Below, piece after piece: positions 37,060-51,200 of a DNA stretch of 64,000 nt. The DNA is from Prinia subflava (lineage: Eukaryota > Chordata > Aves > Passeriformes > Cisticolidae), in assembly GCF_021018805.1 (NCBI RefSeq), contig NC_086248.1, forward strand, positions 58,781,485 to 58,845,484, in the 5' to 3' direction. Numbering within the stretch: the first letter of the stretch is position 1; each line of letters starts with the position of its first letter. Under the pieces are notes generated by a model. That model was not told the DNA's origin. It worked only from the letters and a program-made list of their open reading frames with translations, and made no database searches. Position numbers and translations under genes: made by a program.

Positions 37060-37377
37060 TCAGTGGTTCTTGACCAGCACCCCCAGGTCCTTTTCTGCCA
37101 GGCCAGTTTCTAGTTCCTCTTCCCCAAGCCTGTAGCACTGCCTGAGAGGCAGGATGTGGCACTTGGCCATATTGAACCTCATGCAATTGGCCTCAGCCCA
37201 CCAATCCAGCCTGTCCACATCCCTCCAGCAGATACACACTCCCTCCCAGCCTGATGTCTCAAACTGACTGAGGTTGCACTTGATCCCCTCACCCAAATCA
37301 TTGATGAAGATATTAAATGAAGGAAAGGAACTGACCCCAGTACTGAGACCTGGGGAAGAACACTTGTGGAACACCAC
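37060..37377 (-). pseudogene. CR1 ORF2 reverse-transcriptase fragment
   Basis: A 105-codon frame with FNIFINDLGEGIKCNLSQF, then MRFNMAKCHILPL and ETGLAEKDLGVLVKNH, the conserved order of the late CR1 RT domain. The usual FADDTK catalytic segment is replaced by FETSGW, so both catalytic Asp residues are missing and this copy cannot encode an active enzyme. Confidence 0.88.
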
Positions 37378-40300
37378 TTTTTACTCCTGAGCCAAAGCTG
37401 TCCCTTCAGCCAGGGTGGTCCTTCCTGCTGGCTCATCTCTCAGCGCATTGGGACAGCCTGCTCCTGCACATTAAGATTTCCTTCCTGAAGAATGACTAGC
37501 CTTCCTGGACTCCTTTGCCTTTCAGGGCTGCCTCCCAAGGGACTGTGCACCAGTCTCCTAAACAGGCCAAAGTCTGCCCTCAGAAGTCCAAGGTAGCTGA
37601 AATCTCTCCTTACCTCTCCTAGAATCTATAAGCTGTAAAACTGCATGATTTTTTTCTACATAATTTATGTTGTACTTAAGTGCTTACGTTTTATATTTGA
37701 ATGTTTGAATGTAACAAAACCTGGGTGAACAAACTTTGTAAATAAAATAAAGGTACAACTAGAAGCCAGAGAATATATTTCCACTAACACGGATTGTACT
37801 GAATTACATGAAATACAGCAACCATTTCACTTCCCTTGCATTGTGCTGAAATAAATAAATATAGCGGGATGACATTACACAAAATTATGTGGGAGTGGAA
37901 AAAATATCAGGAAAAAGATCTGCCAAACTAGTATATTGTACTGTGATATGTGATACATTCTTGTAAGTGAAGTTATCAATATTATAACAGCTTAGAGATA
38001 ATTAGGATTCATATGTACTGAATGAGCTCAGTCTAGCATATGGCAAGAGTCGAGCTAAAACAAATGGCATTTATTTCAAGTGTTAGTCACCCCATTTTTG
38101 TCAATAAAGTCATTATATCCTCTCAAAATGTATTGTTTTGACAATTTTCTCTTGTTTATTCTTCACAAATTGCACTAAAGTGGAAAAAAATACTAAAATC
38201 TCAAACTTCTCTACAAGAATGAAAAGTGGATACCCCAATATTGTCTAAAATGTGACTCAAAGGTTATTACTTGATGGTCTTAATCAAGCAGAAGAGCTGC
38301 CAGCCCAGGAATTGCACTAGAAGCTGCCCAAAACAGCAGTGGAATAGCAGCAAGGCTGCCACAGGTTCCTTTCCCCACATGCAGCCAGCAGCAAAGCTGG
38401 GTGTGCACTCCCGGCAGGTGCGTGTGCTCCCCGTGTAAGTGTGCACACACAGGAATGTGTGGCTGCAGGCACAGCTCAGCAGGGGCCAAAACCACAGCGC
38501 TCATGCTGACACTTGTCATGGGACCAGCCTGGTCCTGCCTGATCAGGGTGAAAGCCTGAGAGCAGAAAATATATGCAACCACATATAGAGCCATAAAGGG
38601 TGAACCCCTCCTGCAGCTGATGTTAAACTCTCCATTGTGCCTGTTCTTGGCCCCTGGATCCCAGCCTGCCCAGCTCCTGAGGCCTGAGCCCCGCTCCACT
38701 GGCAGGTAAAGACCCACTGACCCATCAACAAACACTGCTTCTTTTCACAGGACACTTTTTATCCCCTTAGCCTTTAATTTTCCTGTGCTCCTCTACCCAC
38801 CCTTGTGCCTCCAGCCCCTTGTGTGTTGTGGAGATGAGCCTTTAAACACATAACCTAGCATTTTTTAACAATGATTTGGCATAGAAAAATAAAATTTAAA
38901 AAAAAATTAAAATCAGTTTAAAATTCAGATAAACATGGGAAGAGTAAATTCTTTGTAATGCACCAGTGGTACCAAACAATCACGATCAGATTGTGCCACC
39001 CTGTGGACTGTATCAAAAAGATATTTCCTTTCATGCTGGGCTAAAAGCATGCTGCAGGAACAGGCCAAGAAATCCTCAGCCACCAAAGCAAAAGTAATTG
39101 TGAGTTTCCTTACATTCTAATGGAGACAAGATGTCTTTTTGAACTGTGCCTTTGAACAGCACTGGGCAGATTTTCAGCTGGCAACGATCTCAAAAAAACA
39201 TGGACAAATATCTTATCAGGAAAAGTCATAATACCTTGGTGAATTATCTTCCTGTTATGTAACACTAGGCAGAATAATTGCATTTCTTTTCTTGCTTTGA
39301 GATTCATGTGTGAACAGAAAAAACAACCTACCTTAAATTACAAATAAATCAAAATAATTATCTCTCTGAAATACAATATTATAGTCAAACAACAAATCCT
39401 GGTTTTGTGGTAAAAACAATAAACAAGATGGAAACCACAACCTGTGTCAGTAGCCACAGTAAAATGGTGATTTGGAGACTAAAATAAAAGACTAACCTGG
39501 TAGGAGAAAGCGCTCAAGGGAAAGTTTGGGTCAGTAGACAATGTGGAGCTGTCTTTTAAGCTCTAATCTGAAAGGAGATCTAAACAGAAATTGAGAACAG
39601 GGTGTGAGAAGCTTGGTGTGCCACACAAGGCAGCTGCAGCACCTTACAAGAACAAACTGATGTTGCCAAAATGTGAGAAGGCAGGTGGTATCAGTTAGAG
39701 ATTGGAAAAACATTACTTTTTGAAGAAGAAATGGATTTTGAACCTCTTTGCTTCACTTCAGTTGTTATAAGCAGCCAATAGGTCTCATGTGAGGCTAATC
39801 TCCCTGATAATACAATATCTACCTGGAGGAAACCCCAGCCCCATGATTTTTTGTAATCTGTAATAAATACATTTAAGATTCCCATGATCACTATAATTTC
39901 TCAGCTATTGGCTGACTGACACTCAGTGGCTATTCTCTGTCACTGTCATTATGCTTGAAGTTTCAAAGCTGTATTTTCTGACTTCTATAGTGGTCTGAAT
40001 ACAAAAATATTTTAAAAACCTATTAAAATTAAATATCTAAACTATGTCTAGTATGGCAAACATTTTAAATGGCAAGGCATGTATCTGTGCTACTGAACAC
40101 TATTGTGTGAGTGAAAGAATTGATCCAAAATCTTTCCTGACCTCATTTTGAATATACCTTAAACTCGCTATGTAAAAGAACCACCTTGGTATTCATGTGA
40201 AGTTCCAAGGGCAGAAATCTGCCATCTCTGTGAAATTAATGTTATCAGATACTATTTTCTATCCTTTGATGTTGACAGGTAGCACCAGAAGTTCTTCTGA

Positions 40301-43300
40301 ACAACGTCAGGATTTTTTAATGAGACATCCATGTTTTTTATCATGTTCATTTTCATTCAGGAGCTTGAGGCTCTATGTCTTGTCTAATAGCATATATGAG
40401 TGGGAAGCATGTTATTTTCTATGCAAACAGATGGGGTTGTTTAAAACAGTATTGCAATTTCTGTAAAAAAAATGCTTATATAGAATAAGAATTTTAGGAA
40501 TAATATAACGTAATAAAGAGACAATCAAAAATAATAGGACACAAATCTCTCACACAGAGAGAGGCAAGAATTTTATTAAGAACATTTTCTGAATTGGTAG
40601 ATCAAACCTAAGAATGAAATTATAAGATTTCTAAATAGCTGGTAGAAAGGCCGTTTAGCAATGTTGAAAGAATAAGTTATCATGCCAACAAAATGTCTTT
40701 TTTTTTTCCCCAAAATTATGTCCTTCCCATTTCTTGGCTTTAACTGTGTCCACTGTTTCAGTGCTATGCTTTATCCTGAAGGTGGCTGCAATTTCATGTG
40801 AGTCATTCATTCCTACAATGTCTGAATATTTTTTTTCACTGGATGTTTTCAATATTTAGCTTTGACTGCAAGGAAATTAGGTAGTTTCAAGACTACATTT
40901 TAACATTTACTTGGGGAAAATATTGTGGCACAATACAAAAATACAGAATGTAGTTTAAATTCATCACAATAATTATTCAGTAAATATGCTCTTCCACTAG
41001 GGAAAAAGGCCCCATGGGAACTCTTCCTTTCTACCTTAATGCTTTGGGTGAAATTATGTTCTTGGGAGAACAAATAGTCTTTTGTTTGTTTTACAACAGT
41101 TTTTCTGTTGTAAAAAAACATATCTGCATCTCTTTGACCTCCAAAAACTAAGTTTTATAGCTGAAAGAGAAGCTCAGACAGCCCACTGGTGATTTATACC
41201 CTTACAGGATTTTACTTTAAATTGCCAGTATCCCCTTTTATAAAACTGCTCACCCATGTTATGGGGACCATTCTGCAGTGCTGTTTGCAGATGCCTGTCA
41301 GAGTCAAAGTTATGGTCTTAAGGCCCAGATGCTTCTAGCTCCCCTGTACTTATTTCTGGAGATTTCATAAATGTTCTCTGCTCTCCAGAAACAGATTTTG
41401 TTGTTGTTTACACAGATTTTGTAAAATACTGTCAGAGCAGAGTGGTCTGGGTTTGTATTCATGTTGCATTGGTAGGGATGACTATACCAGCCACTGTTCT
41501 GACTATCACCTCTGACCTTAAAGTACAGCACCCTAGAACTAAAAGGGCAACCTGCCTCAGAATTACCTGGACCACCAGCACTCTGCAGCTCAGACTTGCC
41601 ACATACTCATATCCTCTGGACACAGGAGAGAGGAGTGTGGTCAGTAGTGAACCTAGCACTGATAGCCTCTAGATCCTTTGGATTTCTTTTGTTTTCTGTT
41701 GTCTTCTGAGGCCCACCATATTAGATGCTTCCCATTCTGCTTCTCTTTTCTCATCTCAAAATTCCCATCCCAGCTCCAGTCAGCTCAACCCATCCCAGGA
41801 AAAATACAGATTTCATTTGAGGTCAGACTGCTCGTTTTATTGACTGTACTTCCAAATAAGGAAACAGTAACCAATTAATCACCCAGTCAGAGAGTATTTC
41901 CTCTGACTTTATCTGAAGATCAGATTTAGGTTGTCATCACCATACAAGAATCTTTCATAATATATTCTGAGAATTGGCAACACTCATTGTTTCAAAAGGC
42001 ATGTGACTTATCCTTGTCTTCACAACTGTAAAGTGGAAACATTCTTGCTGACATTAATGTCCCTACTTCTGCTTCCCCTTACCATTTCTGATGGTTGTCT
42101 AGTTAATGAAATCTCCGCATGTTTCTTGTTTATTTTTTAAATCTGTCTCTATGCGCTGTCCTGACAATCTCAGGACTGTTCCCTGATCAGTCCAGAGATC
42201 TTTTGTTAAGACCAAGTGATCTTTGTTGAAAGGGTTAGCAGTCATTCTTGATGTACGTCCTTTAATTCTACATTTTAGTCTTATTGTTCTTCCTTTCTTA
42301 CTGTGCTCTCTTTCTTAAGTTTCTTAATTTTGACTGGCTCATGTTGAGTAGTCCTGCTGTTGAATGCCTTGTCTTTGTCTTAACAGTTTCATTTCCATAA
42401 CATTTTCCTCATCTCTCATAATTTTATTTCCTGATGTTCTCAATCATTCAGAATATGATTGTGAGCACATGTCATTCAATTTACTGATACAGATTTCTGT
42501 TTGCTAAATATCTCTTTCAGAATTCCTACATCTTAGACGTGCTTGTCTCCTAAGACCTTTATGGAAGAAATCAGGAACTGTTCTACTGAAAGTTTCATCA
42601 TTATAAAACTGAAAGCATGCATGAAACTGCACATGCATTCTTTCAAGGAATACCAAACTCCTTGTACTTACTGGTAAATGATTTTCTACATCTGGAATTT
42701 CTGCAGTCACTCCATGCTTGGTTGCTCCACAACCTCTCACCCTTCCAGCACAAGATTAATTAAGCTTACTCTCCTTAATAGCAAGCTATCTGAGAGCAGT
42801 AAAAATTAATGACCTGCAGTACAAAATGCTTAAATTAATTATTCACCAATTTACAAAGGACCATAATTGCATTTCCATTCTCCGTGGAGCTCTCCAATTA
42901 GCTTGCTGAGGGACCGGGGTGCTCAGCAGAGTGGAGGTTACAAGTACAGAAGTTGGTGTGGGTGCTCAGGAAAGAGGGAGTAGGGGGGATTGTCAGAGGT
43001 GTCTAGTATGGCTATATGGGTGAGGGTGAGGGCAAAGATTTGGAGGTTTTATGACTCTGGAAAGTTCTGGAATGACCAGAAGGAAAGCATATGTTGGATG
43101 AATGGCTACTGCAGTTTCTCATCAGAGCAAAATTCTGTAATTAGTTTGGGACATAACTTCTCTGGGACTCATAGGTTTGCTGAGAGAAGAACAGTTTTCA
43201 TTACATGATTTCTATCTTTTTCTATTTAAATATAATCAAATACCTGCTTTTGCTTTTGAGTACTTCTCCATTTAAGAGGAGATCAGACAAACAGGTTGCT

Positions 43301-45490
43301 GCCAGAGTCTTCTTGTTACAGCAGTAAGTAATGCTCTAATGAGCAGCAGCTCAACAAGCAAGGCAAGCACAACAGACCTGGCAAACAAGCTCCCTGTGAA
43401 ATTTCTTTAACCTTCACATGCTGCTCTCAGGGGAAGGGCAAAGAGAATGAACAACAAAAAAATCAATGAATGAAAGCTTGCACTCTTACTTTTCATTGTG
43501 ATATTTTCCTGCAGAATACAGGAAGAGTAATTTGCACAAAAAGGAAGAAATGCAAATCATCCAGTTTCATTGTAATTTGTCTGTACAGAACTTAAGTAAC
43601 AACAGAGCTGGGATTGACCGATGGGGAGCCTTGGGGAAACCATAATAAGAATAACTAATTATAAAACCAAGCAAGCTAAATTGGCATACAAAGCATTGCC
43701 CATAGATTTAATAATCCTCAGAATCTCTGCTTTCAGTGTTATGAGGTATTGTTGCACTCTGTACTTTTCTGAATGATTGATCTTGCTTCATATACTTAAA
43801 ACATTTTGACATCATGTGAATTTGAAATGTCTGTCAGTAAATCAAAAGTGCTATAACAGAGGAATACAAGTCCAGCTAAATTCACGAGTCACATTTCAAG
43901 CTTGTTGGATTCATAGGAATAAATGGATACACCATGACTATGGTGAGATCCTGTCAATCAGAGGACGGGAAGATTAAACTTTCATGACTACTGAAAGGCA
44001 ATTTCCTTCAATTGTTCATCATGCCTCCATTCTTAATCTTCCCCATAGGATTTCCTCTTGCTCTAAGCTTAAGAAAAGGGATTTTTCTTACTAGACTTTT
44101 TATGGTAGTAGTAAACTGGTGAAGGGGGCTATAATTTCAAACATTTGTTGCTGTTTTTCTTCACATTACTCATTTTCCTATGGTATGACTCAGAAAGCAG
44201 ATTTTGACTGTAACAAGCCATTTGGCTAGAAAAATGAAAGAAGAATTTTCAATCTGTTCATCTAATAAACAAATAGAGTCATGAAAATTAAGCAGCATGC
44301 CTACAGTAAACCTAACTAAATCAAACCAAAATGGTATCTGTGGTGCCTTGTGGTTACTGAAAGAACACTTTTTGTGACTAGCCTGCTAGACCAGATATGG
44401 GTCTGGAAAGAAAAAATTAAGTAGTCCAGATATAATACCTTAAGATGGGAAAAATCTTATTATAAAATTACTCAGATTTCTTTCAGTATTGGAATCTATA
44501 GAAGAAATAGCTTTTGGAAACAGCCCTAATATAAATATATGAACAATAAAGATTTTGTTCTTGTCATCATTCTGTTCTCATTTTTTGAAAATATTTCAGA
44601 TAGGTGCTATAAATGCCCTCTGGAGGCTTATATTCCCATTTCACACCTACTATGATATCTCATTATGTTTAGGGATATTTTCATTAGCAATGTTGTGTTT
44701 GGATTAGGCTCTTACCTTACACTTGTAATGAAATAACTGCAGGGAACCCTTTCCACTAAAATGACAATAAAAATGGCTCTCAGAAACATACCTTGAATCC
44801 AGTATGCTGTTTCTTGATTTGACTAACTGTGTGATAAAATGAAGGCTGTGCCAATCCTAAACCCTAGTTTTTATCTCAGCAGAAGGATTGCAGATAACAG
44901 TCTCTGCCCACCCATGGGCAGCAGCACTGCAGAGGTGCTGAACCTGCACACAGATTCACTGCTGCACAACTCCACACACAAATAGTAATACACAGGGATA
45001 TTTTTTTCTTGTAATAAGGGAGTGCAGCATGATAAGTCCATTAAATTCCATGTGGCCACTTGGGAAAAATACAGTTCTGCTTCTAACCAGTTTGTGATCT
45101 GTAAAGGTGAGACTTGCTGCTCACACCAGAAGACTGATGTCTGTGAAAGAAAAATATCTCTCAGCATGAACAAATACAGCTTCATCTGTGATATTATTTC
45201 AATGAAATAATATTCTCTTTCTCCATCATAGGGAGTGGAGAAATGGATTCCATTTCGTTCCATTTATTAACAGCAGATGGGACAGAAAACAACAGCAAGA
45301 GATGATTTTATCTACTACTGGTAGGTGGAGGTAAAGCTTTCAGTTCAACTGTAGAACTCTATCAGTTACCACCAAAGTGTTAAAATAAAATATTGTTGTC
45401 ATACTGAATTGTTTTTGGGTGTTGTTCCTTTCTGTCCCCTTTCTTGGTTCCCTTCTTGGGGGGCAGAAGAAGGAATAGAAGAGCAATCTG

Positions 45491-45551
45491 AATTAAGGTA
45501 ATGTCATTACTAAAGGTAATGCTTTACTAAATTAAGGGAATGCTTTACTAA
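45491..45551 (+). repeat. imperfect tandem repeat, about 20-bp unit, three copies
   Basis: Three degenerate copies of a unit close to GGTAATGCTTTACTAAATTA follow one another. Confidence 0.8.
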
Positions 45552-47436
45552 GTGCCATGCTTCAGCAGTGCATTTCTCAGGACTTTCAGGGGAGCAGAAG
45601 TGAATAGAAAGACTCCAAGGTTCATTGCTCTGTCCTTTGCCCTCTAGCATGATAGCTGAAGACAGGGAAATATCGTACTCTAAGAACATACTGGCAAATC
45701 TCTTTCCTAGATTGTAAGTTTATGCAAAAATAACAAATTTTTCCATTAGCTAAACATCTTTCACATTTTGGAAAGCATATTGGTGGGTTTCATTTTCATC
45801 TGCTGTGTGGGACGTGGGTTCACAGCATGCTTTTGTAGGAGAACGAACAATGAAGAAGGATTTTTTGGCTTTCTGACTCCAGTTTTCTGCTCCTATTAGC
45901 AATCATGTCATATAATCTTCTTTAGTTATTTATGAAACTTCAACTTGAAGGTTGAAACTAGATGAGTTTCTGCCTCCATTTTAATTCCCTATGAGGAATC
46001 CCTGTGACAGTACCTTGTTTTTTTTTTTCTTCTGGTTACTTCCAGTTTAGTTTCCTGATAAAAGCTTGAGTTTGAGTCTTTCAGCTTTCTAAATTGCTGG
46101 TGTCATGTGGGCCACCACAGAATATCAAGCAATCTGCTGGACAGGAAATAGTGAGAGAGGAAGCCCTTGACTTTCTGTTGGCCTCAAATAGCTCATCTTT
46201 GGCCCCTCCCTTTCACCTCCTTGTGTCCCCAAGGATGACACCCAGCACTGAAGCATTCATGTGGACTCCCACAAGTCCCATGATGCCAACTCTCAGCATC
46301 GTACTCTCTAGCTATCACTTGCCTCTGGGAATTCAGTACCAAGATGCTAAAACTGTCTTTTGCCCACATGACTTACCACTATTGCTTCCAGCAGGACCCA
46401 CTGCCCTGGGGTGATTTTTAGATATATTTTATTTAAAATATTTAAATCTGAATCAAAAATACTTTTTTTTTCTTTTTTTTCCCCATTTTTTTCTCTCTGA
46501 CCTTAAGTTTAACCAGTGCTGAAACGCAGTAACATAAAATCCATTTTGCTGTGTATCCTCTTTTGTCCTCTCCTTCTTCCTTCGCCACCCACACATAAAT
46601 ACACAAAATCTTCAATATCACAAATACCATGAAAGCAGGAATCAGCAAGTGTACAGTTGGCAGGAGGGGAATGCTCTCCTCAGCCTCTTTTTACGTCTCT
46701 CAGTCATCTTTCACTTAATAATATAAGACATCCACATGAGGGAAAAATATGGTTTCAGAGTTTTGAGTTGAATATTGTATCTAAAAATGTTACACATGTT
46801 CCAGTAAACAAAAAGAATATTCATATACTGTACAGTGACACTGTCTTCTCAAAAACATACTGGTGCATAATTAGCAATGAGGGAGCTTCTTTTTTATATT
46901 ATGTCCCTAGGATTTCACATGTCCCAAAAAATACTGAATGTCTGAAATTCTCATTGAAATTTCTACCCACAATTCTTTCTCTGAAAAATATGGAGGGAAA
47001 TTATTAGCAATTAACATACTCCCAATGTGCTCTCTAAGATGGTGATGTTACTCCAGCCACGTTTCTTTTCATTCATAGCAGCCATGTCATACTGAAAGGT
47101 GTATTCTGATAGAGCCACCATGAGGCAGTAGGGCATTTAACCTGTAGCTGGTAAACTGAAGAACTTTGCTGTCTGAACTTGAAGCGAGTCATTAAAGCCA
47201 GTAAATTCAAGATGAAGTTTTTCAGCCCTTTGTCACATTATGAGCACCATTTAACATTGAGAGTTTGACTGTAGTCAAGAACATTTTTCATCACTGATCA
47301 AATAAAAAAAAAATTCCTGAGTTTTTTCTTCATGCATCCGGAGAGCTGTAAAACTAACCAAGGACAAATATGAGACTGCTGAAATATGAAACAATTAAAG
47401 GAAATCCCAGTTTAAATCATAATCTCCAGATGGAAA

Positions 47437-47440
<4 letters not shown>

Positions 47441-47481
<41 letters not shown>
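47441..47481 (+). repeat. poly-A run (41)
   Basis: The longest homopolymer in the window. An ATTAAA lies about 45 bases upstream, but I found no gene-like sequence or target-site duplication to prove a retrocopy. Confidence 0.95.
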
Positions 47482-47483
<2 letters not shown>

Positions 47484-48055
47484 AAAGGAAAAGTTTCACT
47501 GGATGCTCATTCTATTTTTTTTTGTGAACTCTGATTTTATTTTTTATTCTCTCAATATAAGATTTTGTGGGTTCCTGCAGGAAAATTCAATATACATACC
47601 TGTGTTTCCTCAGTATTAGGGCTAGTGCTGTAGTAAATTCAAAGCACCTCTCCTAATTTAATCAGTGCATTCAAAACCTCTAATGACAGAATTAGTCTTT
47701 TCAAAGAGTAAAAGACTGCTCATTTCATTGGAATTGAACGCCCATCAGTTATGTATTTGACATCTTATTATCTACATACCCTCATATCCCATTAGTCAGA
47801 AGTGAGTGGATTATACCTGCCAGTATATTCAAAGATGATGAGCATATTCACCCATGAGGGTACCTTGAGTTATGATGATTTTATTTTCAGGAAAAGATAT
47901 TTCTCAATAAAGAAAAATGAAAGAAGCTGTGGGGTTACCAGTAAAATATATTTCTGCAATACTCAGAAAAAAAGTGAACAGAAATAAAATCAGTCTAACA
48001 CTTAAAATAATAAATTAAGAAGAGTCTGTGATTTATCAATCTGCTTTATCTTTTT

Positions 48056-48240
48056 GGTGAAGATTCAACAGGCTGCCCAGATAAGTTGTGGATGCCCCAT
48101 CCCCAGAAGTGTTCCAGACCAGGTTGGATGTGGCTTTGAGCAGCGTGGTCTAGTGGGAGATTCCAACCCTGCCAAGGCAGAGGGGTTGGAACTAGATGAT
48201 CTTTAAGGTTTCTTCCAGCCCAAACCATTCTATGACTCTG
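48056..48240 (+). mobile_element. CR1 LINE 3' end, plus strand
   Basis: The sequence runs AGGCTGCCCAGATAAG, GATGCCCCATCCCCAGAAGTG, GTTGGATGTGGCTTTGAGCA, GGTTGGAACTAGATGATCTT and CCATTCTATGACTCTG, which is the CR1 3' end in order. It is strongly 5'-truncated, with only the last ORF2 codons and the 3' UTR. Confidence 0.93.
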
Positions 48241-51200
48241 CCTTAGAATATGATATGCCGTACCCCTTTTAAATAAATTCTCTTGCCCAAACTAGCAAAT
48301 CTTCCTTTTTCTTTCAAGAGTAAATAGTGGAAAGACAGTTTGAAACTAACCTGAGAGAGCCTCCTGGTTAGCAAATCAGTTTAAACCCACAACACCTTTA
48401 TTCATTTAAAACTTTATTTGTTGCAAGTTGCTGATGGGCATTTTGGGTGTGTGGCACAGGTAAGACATTTGGTTGTGCAGCTTCTCTGATCTGCTACTGG
48501 TAATTGCCCATATCAGCTGTTGGTTTCTGAGGAAAACAAGAGAACTCCCATCTTGGAACTTCTGCCTCTGTCAAGGCAGAAACTGTCCTATTTCTCAGAG
48601 CTGTTGACTTTATCACAAAGAATTAAGGTTTTTATTTCATACACTTGATTATGTGTAACGTGCAATTATTTGTACACGTGATAGTGTCTGAACTTAGATA
48701 CTTTCCAGCTAGATTGTGTTCAATTCTTTTTTACAGTGATCATCTCAATAGATGCAGTCAGTAAACTAAAATAATTTAATTTCCTCATTTTAGAGTTTAC
48801 AGTAATTCAGTTTTGGTTTATTTCCATATACTCTTAGAGCATAAATCTAACCCTAGTTAAGGACTATTTATTTTTGTATATTTTTAGCATCTATTCTGGT
48901 GTCAGTGTCCCAACTGAAACTAAATAATCTCAGAATTTCTTATGAAATTGTATCTTGTCCACAGTCATCTGAAAATCAGATCTTTTTCATTTAAGTTCTT
49001 CAATCGGTATTTGGATATGCCATTTTAAGCACAAGCTTTGGAAACTATCAGTTTCCATTAACCATCAGGGTGTCTTTATTTAGTATTTTTAAAAATGTCA
49101 TTCATGAAAAACAAAACCAAACTGAAACATAACAGAAAAGGTTCAAACCTAGTATTATGCCAAATACAAATCTTAAGATTGGAATAGTCCTAAATTTGGG
49201 GGATTCTAGATATGCATTATGAAAAATAAATATAGCTAATTCCAGGTTTAGGTTTGTTTGGAGGTTTTATAGGATAAGGGCAAGAAAACCCTAATACACC
49301 TCTTCAGAGAACAGAGGTTTTCATTAACAGCAGAATGTTTATGGGTATCCATTATCTGAAAAATATTTAGGAAGAAAATAGTTGAAACTTGGTTCTACAG
49401 AAATTGTCACACAAATACAAAATAATGTATTTTATCAATGTCCATTCATTCTACATTAATTCTAGGTCTATGTCATTAAATATCTTGTCTATTTTCTCTT
49501 ATAGCTATGTTGTTATTGCTGTATGTTATATATAGCAGCAGTACCTACAATTCCATTGGGGAGTTAACACTGCATTGTATTAAACGTGTCCAAGCAATTA
49601 TCTCAAAACCTGTTTGCGTTCCAGGGAACTCATATTTCAGAATGGGGTGTGGAAAAGGAAAAATTTACAGTTACACTGTCAGGCCCAGCTAGTTCCTCAA
49701 TCCAGTCAAGGAACAATGGTGAACACTTAACCATCTTCATACCCTAAATTAATATCCTAAAGAATTTGTGTCCATTTAGAACTTCTTGATGCATTTCTTT
49801 CTTATTGAACATTCCTGCCGTACACAAGTGCTTTTTGGACGTTGAAGGATTGTCTTCAACATAGAAAATCCTTAAAGGAGAGACAAAGAAATTTTCATCT
49901 TGCCATCTCTGGGCTTTTAGAGTTCAAAAAGTTTCAGAGAAGAAGGTGATTTGGTATTGTTCTGAGTCAATTTGCTCTGGCTGAGGAAATGACGAGAAGG
50001 AAACTACTTCCCTGTCTCGGGAACCATGTGGTGTTCCAAGATAAGGCAAGCACTTACTAATTCGAGTCCACAAGCAGGAAATGTGATACATCCATTTCCT
50101 TTCAGGCAAACAACACAGTTCCGTGGCAGCACAAAAGCTTTGCTTCTAGTGCAAAATCTCAAACATTCAGAAAGCTATTGCTCCTCTGTGGACGTACCAT
50201 TTTGTATTTGCTATTTGGATGTTATGGATAAGAACAGTACTTTTCCTCCAATCACATGGCCACCAAAGTTTTGGGGTAAGGATACTGATGTTTTTTCTTC
50301 CAGAATATTGCTAATGTAGATGCAGATATTTGTTGTTGATTGCCTTAAAAAATACCTCTATATGCTTTCAAGCCTCATGTTGGATGCAAAGAGTAATGAA
50401 TAGGTTTTGTATTTCCTGCAGTGATAGGACTGTTTTCCAAATGTTTCTTTGACAAAGTTTTATCATGTTTTTAAATGAATGAAACAGCAGAAGTTGCCAG
50501 GGCAAAATTGATTGTTTCAGAAAGTTCATTACTGCAGTCAGTTGAAAAGGTGTCTGTTGACTTCAGTCAATAGTCAGATCAGGTAGAGATTCTCAACTGC
50601 TAATGGATGTACCTACACAGCAGACATGATCTGTTTCATCTTTTGATGAAAATGGGATAGCAAAGGCTAAATGTGTTTCAACATTTGGAATAAACTCTTA
50701 TTCCGGAGGAATGAAAAGTTATTTGTAATTTGTTGTGCTGTCTCACAGTGAGATTTTCCTTATTTTTTCCTCCCTATACATATTGATTATTATCTATTAT
50801 GATTGTTTCCTTTCACCTAAATCTGGGAATAATTCATAAACTGAAATGTATAGTGTGAAGTGAAAGTATATGTTCAGGGTAATTAGATAAATTGTTTTGA
50901 TCTGTGCCATTGCTGTGGAAGATCTTTCCCTCCAAAATGCTCTATTGCTTGCTATGTTTAATATTAACATTTATTAGCAATTAGCTTAGAATGAATCACA
51001 TATCTGGTTTTCTCTATTATATTATTGCTATTGAGCAATGATCCCTCCAAGAATGTGAACACTATTTAAAAGTAAAAAATAATATGCATCAGCAAAATAC
51101 GACTTCAGTTTCACAGAAGTGCCCCAAGAAAAGAGTGGAAAAAAGAATTTACAAGAGGATGGAAAGAAGTTCCTTTTCTTTCTTGTCATAAGGAGCAAGA

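Larger units (their letters stand above)
36449..37645 (-). mobile_element. CR1 LINE, minus strand, internally deleted
   Basis: Read on the minus strand, this element runs from the ORF2 connector through the late reverse transcriptase to the 3' tail, which lies at 36449-36480. About 37600-37440 decodes as the connector region (WEAALKGKGVQEG, then EQAVPMR). The connector phrase PPWLKGQLWLRSKK at 37425-37375 is followed at once by PQVSVLGSVP and FNIFINDL, late RT motifs that in full-length CR1 lie several hundred codons further on. The body is otherwise well preserved but carries stops and frameshifts. Confidence 0.9.
37646..48055. other. intergenic region, no gene recognised
   Basis: AT-rich DNA with many short open frames lacking recognisable domains. 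A G+C-richer block at 38280-38740 has a 151-codon minus-strand open frame but no motif that I know; it could be an old unrecognised repeat. Small repeats are listed separately. Confidence 0.5.

Noticed and set aside
44871..45263. 130-codon minus-strand open frame
   Set aside because: No motif, no supporting splice context and no family resemblance; likely chance.
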